From assembly GCA_903883645.1 (NCBI GenBank), contig CAISBR010000182.1, forward strand, positions 1 to 64,000: a stretch of 64,000 bases of DNA, given 5' to 3'. This DNA comes from an uncultured Myxococcales bacterium. GTDB taxonomy: Bacteria; Myxococcota_A; UBA9042. Both the position numbers and the translations under genes were made by a program. Each line of letters begins with the position of its first letter. The stretch's first letter is position 1. Below the pieces are notes generated by a model that saw only the letters and a program-made list of their open reading frames with translations, was not told the origin of the DNA and did not search any database. Positions 43,066 to 51,747 of this stretch are shown piece by piece.

Positions 43066-46000
43066 ATGGCACGCTACAACCTAAGTTCTATAAATCCGAT
43101 TTGTGTCAAAGGGTTGATCGGTCGCTGGCTGCTCGTGGCCGTCGTGCCGTTGGCGCTGGCGAGCGGGTGCGGCGGCGACCAGACCGTCTCTGGCACGGCA
43201 GGAACCACGGACGTGTCGAGCGATGTGGACGCCTCCCTACTCGGCGACGCTGCCGATGTGCTCGAGGGAACCGACGCATCTACCATCGACCTGGGCGGCA
43301 GCGATGCTTCATCGGTATGCCCCGGCGGTGCAGGCTGTACCTGCGGTCAGGCCAACCAATGCGACTCGGGCTATTGCATCCCCACCGCTAAGGGCCAAGT
43401 CTGCGCCAAGAAATGCGAAATCAGCGACTGCCCCGCCGACCAGAAGTGCGTGCAGGCCGGCGGCGCGGACCTCATCAACATCTGCGTACCCAAGACGCCG
43501 TTCCTGTGCGATCCGTGCTCGGCCAACAGCCAGTGCCAAAATCAGGCCAACCCCGACGCCAAGTGTGTCGACTCCGGCGCCGGCGGCAGCTATTGCGGCA
43601 CCGCCTGTTCGGCCGAGTCAGACTGCCTAGATGGTTATACTTGTTCTGAGATCAAGGATGTAACGGGCACGCCCGGCAAGCAGTGCGTTCCGAAGGGCAC
43701 GGCCTGCGGTTGCAGCGAGTACGCGATTGCCCAGCAACTCTCGACCAAGTGCTATGTGCCCACTGGCGACGGCAAGTGCGAGGGCAAGCGGACTTGCCTG
43801 CCTGCCGGCGCCACTGGCGCCCCTACCGGCGGCGGACTCAGCGCGTGCATGGCCGGCGACCCCAAGCCCGAGGTCTGCGACGGATCGGACAACGACTGCG
43901 ACGGCCAGACCGACGAAGGCACCTGCGGCGACAGCAATCCTTGCACGGACGACAAGTGCGGCGGCGCCGTGGGCTGCAGCAATCCCAACAACACCCTAGA
44001 GTGCGATGCCGACGGCTCCGTCTGCACGGCGATCGACAAGTGCGCCGACGGCAAGTGCATCCCCGGCGCCGCGCCCGACTGCGACGACAAGAATCCTTGT
44101 ACCAAAGATACTTGTGATGCCAAGCTGGGTTGCCAGCACAGCCCCGACGACGGTGCCTCGTGCAATGCGGACGACAACCCCTGCACCCAGGGCGACGCCT
44201 GCAAGGCCAGCAAGTGCGAAGCCGGCGCGCCCAAGGCGTGCGCCAACGACGACCCCTGCCTGGTGGGCAAGTGCGGAATCGCCGACGGCATCTGCAAGTA
44301 CACGTTCCAAGAGGCTAGCCCGTGCAACGACGGCAATCCGTGCACCGACCAAGAGACTTGCCAGACCGACACTTGCAAAGGCAAAGCGGCTACCTGCGAC
44401 GACGCCAACGCCTGCACTTCGGATAGCTGCGACCCCAAGACGGGCTGCGCCCACGCCGGGGTCAGCGGCGGCTGCGACGACGGCAACAAGTGCACGGACA
44501 AAGACGCCTGCGCCGACAGCAAGTGCGTGGGCATCGCGCTCGACGTCACGGGCACTTGCGACGACAAGAATCCATGCACGCAAGAGGGTTGCGACCCGCT
44601 CAAGGGCTGCACCGCCACCCCCAGCACCGGCGGCACCTGCGACGACGGCAACCCGTGCACCGAGGGCGACACCTGCAAAGACGGCAAGTGCGCGTCCGAC
44701 GTCAATAACTGCGCCTGTCAGGCCGATGCCGACTGCGTCGCGCAAGAAGATGGCAACGCTTGCAACGGCACGCTTTTCTGTGACAAATCGGCCCAGCCGT
44801 TCAACTGCAAGGTCAAGGACTCGACCATCATCAAGTGCGATATCACCTTGAACAGCGCGTGCCAGACCAACACCTGCGACGCGGCCACCGGCAAGTGCGC
44901 CCTGCAAAAGAAGCCCGACAACCTGTCGTGCAACGCCGACGACAACATCTGCACTTTGGGCGACGTCTGCAAAGCCGGCACCTGCACCCCCGGCGCGGTA
45001 CAGACCTGCGACGATAAGAACCCATGTACCGACGACGTTTGCGACCCCAAAGAGGGTTGCCAGTTCAAGCCGAACACCGCGCCGTGCAACGCCGACGACA
45101 ACAGCTGCACCGAAAACGACGCCTGCCAGCAAGGCGCTTGCGTGGCCGGCAAGACCAAGTCGTGCGACTCGGGCGACGCCTGCATCGTGGGCAAGTGCTC
45201 GGTGCTCAGCGGAGCCTGCACTTACAATCCCAACGACGGCGCACCCTGCAACGATGCCAACGCCTGCACCATCGGCGACACCTGTGCCAAAGACCTGTGC
45301 AAGGGCTCAGCCGCTAGCTGCGACGATGGCAACGTTTGTACGGCTGATTCATGCGTACCCTCAACAGGTTGTGTTCATGCGCCCGCCGCCGGCAGCTGCG
45401 ACGACGGCGACGCTTGCACGGCCGGCGACACCTGTGCGGGCAGCAAGTGCGTCGGCACGCCGATCGACGTGGCGAAGATCTGCGACGACAGCAACGTCTG
45501 CAGTACCGACAGCTGCGACCCCAAGGTTGGCTGCGCCCACGCCGACGTCAGCGGCAACTGCGACGACGGCAACGCCTGCACCACTGGCGACGCCTGCGCC
45601 GGCGGCAAGTGTGTCTCGGGCACTACCACCTGCAGCTGCCAGAAAGACGCAGACTGCCCTGATAACGGCAATTTGTGCGACGGCGCCCCGTTCTGCGACA
45701 AGTCGGCGATGCCGTTTACGTGCAAGACCAACCCGGTCACCATCACCGTCTGCACCGACCCGGCCGACCCGCAGTGCGCCCAGGTGGCCTGCGAAAAAAC
45801 CACGGGCAAGTGCGTGACCACAAACGCCAGCGACGGCACACTTTGCGACGCCGACAAGAGCGCCTGCACCGCGCCCGACAAGTGCAGTGGCGGCGTGTGC
45901 GCCAAGGGGCCCACGGTCGACTGCGACGACAAGAACCCCTGCACGACAGATAGTTGCGACCCCGGCTCGGGCTGCAAGCACAGCAACAATACCGACCCCT

Positions 46001-46686
46001 GCGACGCCGACGGCAACGCCTGCACCAAGAACGATGTGTGCGCTTCGGGCTCGTGCACGCCGGGCCCTTTGCAGAAGTGCGACGACAACGAGCCTTGCAC
46101 CCAAGACAGCTGCAATCCCGCGGACGGCAAGTGCATCTACAAGCCCATTGCGACCACCTGCTCCGACAACAATATCTGCACGGTGGGCGACACCTGCGGC
46201 ACCGACCCCAGCTCGCAGGCCTACACCTGCCTGCCCGGCAAGACTGTCAGCTGCGACGATAATAACCCTTGCACCATCAACACTTGCGACAAGGACAAGG
46301 GCTGCCAGTACCCCGTTGACCAGACCGCGACCGTCACCTGCTACGACGGCGCCAACGGCACCTTGGGCAAAGGCGTCTGCAAGTCGGGCAAGAAGACCTG
46401 CGACGCCAGCGGCAACCTAAGCGCGTGCACCGGCCAAGTCATTCCCGCTACTAAGGAATTGTGCAACAGCCTCGACGACACCTGCGACGGCACCACCGAC
46501 GAAGGCTGCGCACCGACCTCGTTCGTCGCCCGCGTCGGCAACGCTACGCTCACCGGCACCAGTGGCAACCTGACCGCCCGCATCGGCGTAGGCTTGTCGC
46601 AGGCCTCGGGCACCGCCTCTGGCAGCGGCTCGGTCAGCGCCAACGTGGGCTTCTACGCCTGGATTCGCAAGATCATCGGCCTGTAG
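43066..46686 (+). CDS. Cysteine-rich repeat lipoprotein, 1206 residues, first of a paralogous pair
   Basis: A predicted surface or secreted lipoprotein. The signal peptide ends in a lipobox near residue 34 (LASGC), and an Asp/Ser/Thr-rich linker follows. A cysteine-rich N-terminal module (about 83-280) ends with CDGSDNDCDGQTDEG. The bulk (about 285-1130) is made of tandem units of the pattern C-D-D-x-N-P-C-T-x-D-x-C-D-x-x-x-G-C, interspersed with CNADDNxCTxGDxC units. This resembles the CTDC repeats of Dictyostelium extracellular-matrix proteins and related bacterial surface proteins. A second CNSLDDTCDGTTDEGC precedes a conserved C-terminal tail (SFVARVGNATLTG to AWIRKIIGL). The GGAG site is 8 bases before the ATG. 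Function is unknown; matrix or adhesin is inferred. Confidence 0.75.
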   Translation: MARYNLSSINPICVKGLIGRWLLVAVVPLALASGCGGDQTVSGTAGTTDVSSDVDASLLGDAADVLEGTDASTIDLGGSDASSVCPGGAGCTCGQANQCDSGYCIPTAKGQVCAKKCEISDCPADQKCVQAGGADLINICVPKTPFLCDPCSANSQCQNQANPDAKCVDSGAGGSYCGTACSAESDCLDGYTCSEIKDVTGTPGKQCVPKGTACGCSEYAIAQQLSTKCYVPTGDGKCEGKRTCLPAGATGAPTGGGLSACMAGDPKPEVCDGSDNDCDGQTDEGTCGDSNPCTDDKCGGAVGCSNPNNTLECDADGSVCTAIDKCADGKCIPGAAPDCDDKNPCTKDTCDAKLGCQHSPDDGASCNADDNPCTQGDACKASKCEAGAPKACANDDPCLVGKCGIADGICKYTFQEASPCNDGNPCTDQETCQTDTCKGKAATCDDANACTSDSCDPKTGCAHAGVSGGCDDGNKCTDKDACADSKCVGIALDVTGTCDDKNPCTQEGCDPLKGCTATPSTGGTCDDGNPCTEGDTCKDGKCASDVNNCACQADADCVAQEDGNACNGTLFCDKSAQPFNCKVKDSTIIKCDITLNSACQTNTCDAATGKCALQKKPDNLSCNADDNICTLGDVCKAGTCTPGAVQTCDDKNPCTDDVCDPKEGCQFKPNTAPCNADDNSCTENDACQQGACVAGKTKSCDSGDACIVGKCSVLSGACTYNPNDGAPCNDANACTIGDTCAKDLCKGSAASCDDGNVCTADSCVPSTGCVHAPAAGSCDDGDACTAGDTCAGSKCVGTPIDVAKICDDSNVCSTDSCDPKVGCAHADVSGNCDDGNACTTGDACAGGKCVSGTTTCSCQKDADCPDNGNLCDGAPFCDKSAMPFTCKTNPVTITVCTDPADPQCAQVACEKTTGKCVTTNASDGTLCDADKSACTAPDKCSGGVCAKGPTVDCDDKNPCTTDSCDPGSGCKHSNNTDPCDADGNACTKNDVCASGSCTPGPLQKCDDNEPCTQDSCNPADGKCIYKPIATTCSDNNICTVGDTCGTDPSSQAYTCLPGKTVSCDDNNPCTINTCDKDKGCQYPVDQTATVTCYDGANGTLGKGVCKSGKKTCDASGNLSACTGQVIPATKELCNSLDDTCDGTTDEGCAPTSFVARVGNATLTGTSGNLTARIGVGLSQASGTASGSGSVSANVGFYAWIRKIIGL

Positions 46687-47245
46687 CCACCGTATGCAGT
46701 TGCAGCCATCGCAGGGCCCGGCGGCCTGCCCGGCGAGCCAGCGTCCGTGGCCTCGCGTCAGGGCCCTTTGTGCTCTTGTCTCGCAGCGGTACAAGGTAAT
46801 CGTTCCGGCCCGTCGTGCCGCCCGCACGCCGTGGACTAAGCCCCACGATCGGCGGGCGACATGTTTGATTCCGCAATCTTGTCGCAAGTTGCCCCGCGGT
46901 GTGGGCAAAAATCGCGCGAAGGTGTTGCCAAACCTGCAGGACCGAGGATAATGGGTCTGCTGTAACCGCGGCACACGCAGTGGGGGTTGGCGGCAGCAAG
47001 CTGCTGCTGATCCAAAAAACGATGAAGGTAACGGCTGTACAGTCTTCTCGAAGGGGTAGAATGTGCGTTGCGGGCTCTGGCCTTCATTCTCCCAGCAGCG
47101 ACTTTGATGGTCGCTTCCTGGGCCAGCGGCGGCTCTGATGGTTGCTGTTCTGGGTGGGTAGAGTCAGTTTGCGGGCCAATAAGCTCGACGGCGGGCCCCA
47201 AAAGGCGCCAGCGGTACACGACAGATCAACGAGGGGGAACCTGAG
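46687..47245. other. Gene-free spacer between the two cysteine-rich paralogues
   Basis: About 560 bp with no supportable gene. It contains GC-rich inverted repeats shortly after the stop codon (GGGCCC near 46715 and 46763, the second followed by TTTG), possibly a terminator. A TAGAAT at 47057-47062 could be a -10 element, but without a convincing -35. Its length suggests that the second paralogue has its own promoter. Confidence 0.4.
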
Positions 47246-50023
47246 ATGCGCAAGCAAGCGAATCGGCTCGAACTGAACGGCATTTGCAGTCTGTTTGGGC
47301 GTGTGGCCCTGGCGGTCACGCTGGCAGTGGCGCTGGCGGCCTGCGGTGGCGGCGACACCACGGCAACCGGCACGCCCGGAGCCAAGACCGACACCTCGAC
47401 CGACCTCGGCACTGGGGATCTCGGAGGTACCGACCAAGACGTTATCGGCCTTGACGAAAACGGCTCCAGTGACGTTGCGGGCCAAGACGGCGACACCAGC
47501 GGCTCCGACATCGCGACGCCCGACGGCACCGACACGGACGCCAGCGACGCCGGCGACACGGGCTCGATCTGCCCCGGCGGCGCGGGCTGCCCCTGCCAGA
47601 CCAAGAACGACTGCACCGAGTCGGGCCAGTGCATCCAGACCCCCAAGGGCCAGGTGTGCGCCAAGCTGTGCATCAAGTCGGAAGACTGCGGCGCTGGCGA
47701 AGGCTGCGTGCAGGGCCTGGGCGGCATCGACGCCCCGTTCATCTGCAAGCCCAAGTGGGCCTCGATCTGCAACCCCTGCAATAGCAACGACCTGTGCCTG
47801 CAACTCGACGCCTCGGCCAAGTGCATCGACGGCGGCGACAAGGGCGCCTTCTGCGGCTCGGGCTGCTCGGTCGATACCGACTGCCCCGGCGGCTACGAGT
47901 GCAAGAACAGCAAAGACGTGAGCGGCGCCGAGAGCCTGCAGTGCGTCGTCAAGGGTGCGGCTGCCTGCACTTGCAGCGAATACGCGGTGTCGAACAAGCT
48001 CCAGACCACCTGCTTTGTCACTGCCGGCGAGGCCAAGTGCAAGGGCAACCGCATCTGCACCCCCAGTGGCCTGACCGGCTGCCAAGCGGCTGACCCCAAG
48101 CCCGAGGAATGCAACGGCGCGGACGACGACTGCAACGGCCAGACCGACGAAGGCACCTGCGACGACAAGCTCGCCTGCACCGACAACATCTGCAAGGGCA
48201 ACGCCGGCTGCGAAAACCCCGCCAAGAACGGCACATGCGACGCGGACGGCACCGTCTGCACCAAGGACGACACCTGCGTGGGCGGCAAGTGCATCGCCGG
48301 CCAAGTGGTCAACTGCGACGACAAGAACGACTGCACCCTCGACAGCTGCGACATGGCCAAGGGCTGCACCTACACGTTCGACGACGGCAAGTTCTGCAAC
48401 TCGGACGACAACCCGTGCACCGAAAACGACGCCTGCAAGTCGGGCAAGTGCGAGCCCGGTGCGGCCAAGGCCTGCCAGGCGAGCGACCAGTGCACCACCG
48501 GCAAGTGCAATACCCTCGACGGCAAGTGCAAGTACTCGTTCCAAGACGCCTTCCCCTGCAACGACGGCAACGCCTGCACCGACAAGGACAAATGCGATCT
48601 GACCAAGGGCGATTGCTTCGGCAGCAGCGTTTCGTGCGACGACCTGAACCCGTGCACCGCCGATAGCTGCAACCCGACCGCGGGCTGCACCCACGACAAG
48701 ACCATCACCACCTCGTGCGACGACGGCGATGCCTGCACGGCCAAAGATGTCTGCTCGCAAGGTGCCTGCGGCGGCGCCGCCATCGACCCCAGCAAGCCCA
48801 AGGACATTGGCGGCTGCAACGACGGCAACCCCTGCACCGACGACGGCTGCAATCCGGCCATCGGCTGCACCAACAAGCCCAACACGGGCAACACGTGCGA
48901 CGACGGCAACCCCTGCACCTCGGGCGACATCTGCGAAGTGGGTACCTGCAAGTCGGGCACCAACGTCTGCGCCTGCACCGCCGACAGCGACTGCGCCAAG
49001 AAGGAAGACGGCAACCTGTGCAACGGCACGCTGTACTGTGACAAGACCAGCGCCCCGTACCAGTGCAAGGTGAACCCGATCACCATCGTCGATTGCGCCC
49101 CGATCGCCGCCAACGATGGCCAGTGCAAGTCGACCACCTGCAACACCCAGAACGGCAAGTGCGACACGGCGCTCAAGTCGGACAACCTGGATTGCGACGC
49201 CGACGGCAGTTTCTGCACCGATAAGGACTCGTGCCAGAGCGGCACCTGCACGCCGGGCGCCAAGCTGGTTTGCGACGACAAGAACCCCTGCACCACCGAC
49301 GCTTGCGACCCCAAGAAGGTCGGCGGCTGCGTGTTCGACTACAACACCCTGCCGTGCGACGCGGACCAGAACGCCTGCACCGTGGGCGACGTCTGCCAGG
49401 CGGGCAACTGCATCGCCGGTGCCAAGAAGAACTGCGACGACAACGAGCCGTGCACGCAAGACGGCTGCGACAAGACCGGCGGCAACTGCACCTACACCAA
49501 CCTGACCGTGTCGTGCGAAGACGGCAACAACTGCACGATCGGCGACAAGTGCGGCGGCGGCGCCTGCATCCCGGGCCCCGGCCCGAACTGCGACGACAAC
49601 AACCCCTGCACCGACGACACCTGCGACAGCAAGTCGGGCTGCAAGAACGCCATCAACAGCAACACCATCGTCAAGGGCTGCTACTCGGGCGACCCGGCGA
49701 CCAAGGGCGTGGGCACGTGCAAGGTGGGTGCGCAGCAGTGCGACATCCAAGGCAAGCTGGGCGCCTGCACCGGCGACGTGCTGCCGGCTACCAAAGAAGC
49801 CTGCGACGGCGCCGACGACAACTGCAACGGCGTCACCGACGAAGGCTGCAAGCCCACGGCGTTTGTCGCCCGCATGAGCACTGCGGTGGTCTCGGGCACC
49901 GGCGCCAAGTACGGCGCCAAGGCCATGGTCGGCGGTAACTCGGTGGTCGGCGAATCGGCCGGCGCCAAGAACACCGCCCGCTTCGGCTTTATGACCTGGG
50001 TCAAAGCCCTGCTCGGCCTGTAG
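47246..50023 (+). CDS. Cysteine-rich repeat lipoprotein, 925 residues, second of the pair
   Basis: Same architecture as the gene at 43066. The signal peptide ends in lipobox LAAC, and an Asp/Thr/Gly linker follows. The N-terminal module (SICPGGAGCPCQTKNDC to CNGADDDCNGQTDEG) aligns with the paralogue through its whole length, then come the CDDKNPCT-type repeats, and a CDGADDNCNGVTDEGC unit precedes the tail. The tail (KPTAFVARMSTAVVSG to MTWVKALLGL) matches the paralogue in its PTxFVAR opening and its F-x-x-W-(I/V)-(R/K)-x-(I/L)-(I/L)-G-L ending. GAGGGGG lies 8 bases before the ATG. The difference in length comes from fewer repeats, so repeat number varies by duplication or loss. Confidence 0.78.
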   Translation: MRKQANRLELNGICSLFGRVALAVTLAVALAACGGGDTTATGTPGAKTDTSTDLGTGDLGGTDQDVIGLDENGSSDVAGQDGDTSGSDIATPDGTDTDASDAGDTGSICPGGAGCPCQTKNDCTESGQCIQTPKGQVCAKLCIKSEDCGAGEGCVQGLGGIDAPFICKPKWASICNPCNSNDLCLQLDASAKCIDGGDKGAFCGSGCSVDTDCPGGYECKNSKDVSGAESLQCVVKGAAACTCSEYAVSNKLQTTCFVTAGEAKCKGNRICTPSGLTGCQAADPKPEECNGADDDCNGQTDEGTCDDKLACTDNICKGNAGCENPAKNGTCDADGTVCTKDDTCVGGKCIAGQVVNCDDKNDCTLDSCDMAKGCTYTFDDGKFCNSDDNPCTENDACKSGKCEPGAAKACQASDQCTTGKCNTLDGKCKYSFQDAFPCNDGNACTDKDKCDLTKGDCFGSSVSCDDLNPCTADSCNPTAGCTHDKTITTSCDDGDACTAKDVCSQGACGGAAIDPSKPKDIGGCNDGNPCTDDGCNPAIGCTNKPNTGNTCDDGNPCTSGDICEVGTCKSGTNVCACTADSDCAKKEDGNLCNGTLYCDKTSAPYQCKVNPITIVDCAPIAANDGQCKSTTCNTQNGKCDTALKSDNLDCDADGSFCTDKDSCQSGTCTPGAKLVCDDKNPCTTDACDPKKVGGCVFDYNTLPCDADQNACTVGDVCQAGNCIAGAKKNCDDNEPCTQDGCDKTGGNCTYTNLTVSCEDGNNCTIGDKCGGGACIPGPGPNCDDNNPCTDDTCDSKSGCKNAINSNTIVKGCYSGDPATKGVGTCKVGAQQCDIQGKLGACTGDVLPATKEACDGADDNCNGVTDEGCKPTAFVARMSTAVVSGTGAKYGAKAMVGGNSVVGESAGAKNTARFGFMTWVKALLGL

Positions 50024-50139
50024 TCGCTCTCGACCCTCATGAGGTCACGCACCGGCCGCCGATGGGTTGCAACTCACGGCGGCCGGTGTCTTTTTGGGCT
50101 GACGTCACTCCGCAAATGCACATATCGAAGGGGGGAACC

Positions 50140-51747
50140 ATGAGGCGTAGCGCTCGCACATTGCTGACGCTGGCGTTGGGGCTGCTGGGCGCGCTGACGC
50201 CAGTGGCGGGCCAAGCCGCAGTGCCGTCGACCCTAGACGCGACGGGTACGCTGACTTCGGCGTTGGGTACCCCTGCGGCGGATGGTAACTACACGGCGAA
50301 CTTTACCCTGTATGGCGGGCCGGTGGGCGGCAGCGCGCTGTGGTACGAGGGTGGGGTCCAGCTTACTGTAAAGAATGGAGCTTTTAACTACACCTTGGGC
50401 GCCAAGACGCCGCTGACGCCGACGCTCTTGGCCTCTGGCGCTGTGTGGCTGGGGGTGCAAATCGGTCAAGAGCCCGAACTGACGCGGCGGCAACTGCAGA
50501 CGGTGCCGTACGCCCTGCGCGCCAGCGTGGCCGAAGGCGTGGATTGCTCGGGGTGTGTGGCGATCGGCGCGCTGAGTAGCGAGGTGCAGAGCACGTTTGC
50601 CAAGAAGCTGGATCTGCCGGCGGTCGCCAGCACGGGTAGTTACAAAGACTTGAAAGACTTGCCGAAGCTGGCCGATGTGGCCATGAGCGGCGCCTACGGC
50701 GACTTGATCAACGCCCCGGTGCTAGCCAAGCTCGGCACAAACTGCGGCACGGGCCTTGTGCTTCGCGGCTTCAAGGCCGATGGCAGCGTGGACTGCGCCG
50801 TGGCCAGCCTGCCGGTCGATGGCTTGGCGACCGTGTCGAACGGCTTGCTGACCAACCAGTTTGTTAGCACCACGCCGGGCAAGACCAACGTGGCTATCCC
50901 CGACGGTATCGGCGCGGGTGTTACGGATACCATCAGCTTCCCCGATGTGGGCGTGGCGCAAAAGCTTTGGATTCAGGTTGATCTGACCAGTAGCAACGTG
51001 GCGAACCTGTCGATCGAGCTTTTCGGCCCCAGCCAGACCAGCCCCTATGTGCTGTACAAAGGCACGAAGACCGGCACGAGCTTGTCGACCAAGTTCAATC
51101 TCGACACGCCGATTGCCACGGGCGATATCAACGCGGACTGGAGCGGCAAGAACCCTGCCGGCGTCTGGTCGATTGTGGTCAAGGACCCCAAGTCGGACGG
51201 GTTGAGCAGCGATGGCAAATTCAGCTGGTCGCTGGCGGTGCAGACAGTGTCGTCGCAGAAGGTCGAGGTGACGGGCAACCTGGTTCTCGACAAGGACCTG
51301 GATGTGGCCGGCAACCTGCGCCAGGGCGGGCAGCCGCTGGTGGGTAACTTCAAGTACGCCAAGATCGCCTTTGATTACCGTAATAATAACGCCGCAGCCG
51401 GCTGGGTCGATATCCCGCAACGCACGCTTACCTATACGAAGGTGCGCGCGGACTCGCTGCTCCGCGTCAGCTACCAAGACACGCTGGGCACCCTGGGTAC
51501 GAGCTACGCCCAGTGCATGTGGCGGTTTATGGTTGACAGTACGGTGCTGGGCGCGTTCTCGGCGGCCGACCTCTCGTACGGCGCGCAATGGCGCATGCAG
51601 TCGGCCCTCAACTCGACCATTGTGCCGAGCATTACGGCGGGCAGCCACACCATCAAGGTGCAGAGCTTGAATCAGGGCGCGACCGAGTGCCTGATGGGCT
51701 GGAACACGGGCATCAGCTACTTGTCGGTCGAAGAGGTGGGGCCATGA
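50140..51747 (+). CDS. Secreted protein with a P-domain
   Basis: A 535-residue exported protein. The ATG at 50140 has AAGGGGGG 4-5 bases upstream; the signal peptide is cleaved near GQAA. An N-terminal module (about 30-155) begins VPSTLDATGTLTSALGTPAADGNY and ends with ELTRRQLQTVPYALRA. This module is common in bacterial secreted fibre-like proteins and precedes a variable spacer. A proprotein-convertase-type P-domain follows (about 245-390), with IPDGIGAGVTDTISFPDVGVAQ, the beta-sandwich segments and WSGKNPAGVWSIVVKD. A C-terminal beta domain of about 130 residues is unrecognised. The stop codon overlaps the start of the next gene (ATGA), and the next gene has the same N-terminal and P-domain architecture. 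Confidence 0.78.
   Translation: MRRSARTLLTLALGLLGALTPVAGQAAVPSTLDATGTLTSALGTPAADGNYTANFTLYGGPVGGSALWYEGGVQLTVKNGAFNYTLGAKTPLTPTLLASGAVWLGVQIGQEPELTRRQLQTVPYALRASVAEGVDCSGCVAIGALSSEVQSTFAKKLDLPAVASTGSYKDLKDLPKLADVAMSGAYGDLINAPVLAKLGTNCGTGLVLRGFKADGSVDCAVASLPVDGLATVSNGLLTNQFVSTTPGKTNVAIPDGIGAGVTDTISFPDVGVAQKLWIQVDLTSSNVANLSIELFGPSQTSPYVLYKGTKTGTSLSTKFNLDTPIATGDINADWSGKNPAGVWSIVVKDPKSDGLSSDGKFSWSLAVQTVSSQKVEVTGNLVLDKDLDVAGNLRQGGQPLVGNFKYAKIAFDYRNNNAAAGWVDIPQRTLTYTKVRADSLLRVSYQDTLGTLGTSYAQCMWRFMVDSTVLGAFSAADLSYGAQWRMQSALNSTIVPSITAGSHTIKVQSLNQGATECLMGWNTGISYLSVEEVGP

Noticed and set aside
43752-45132. Two long minus-strand frames (317 and 378 codons) opposite the first cysteine-rich gene
   Set aside because: Antisense shadows of the CDDxNPCT repeats; no signal, family motif or ribosome site.
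47084-49750. Open frame of 888 codons on the minus strand opposite the second cysteine-rich gene
   Set aside because: It lies wholly antisense to a gene with signal peptide, repeats and a paralogue. Its sequence is Ala/Val/Gly-rich and only reflects the codon pattern GTC/GAC of the real strand.
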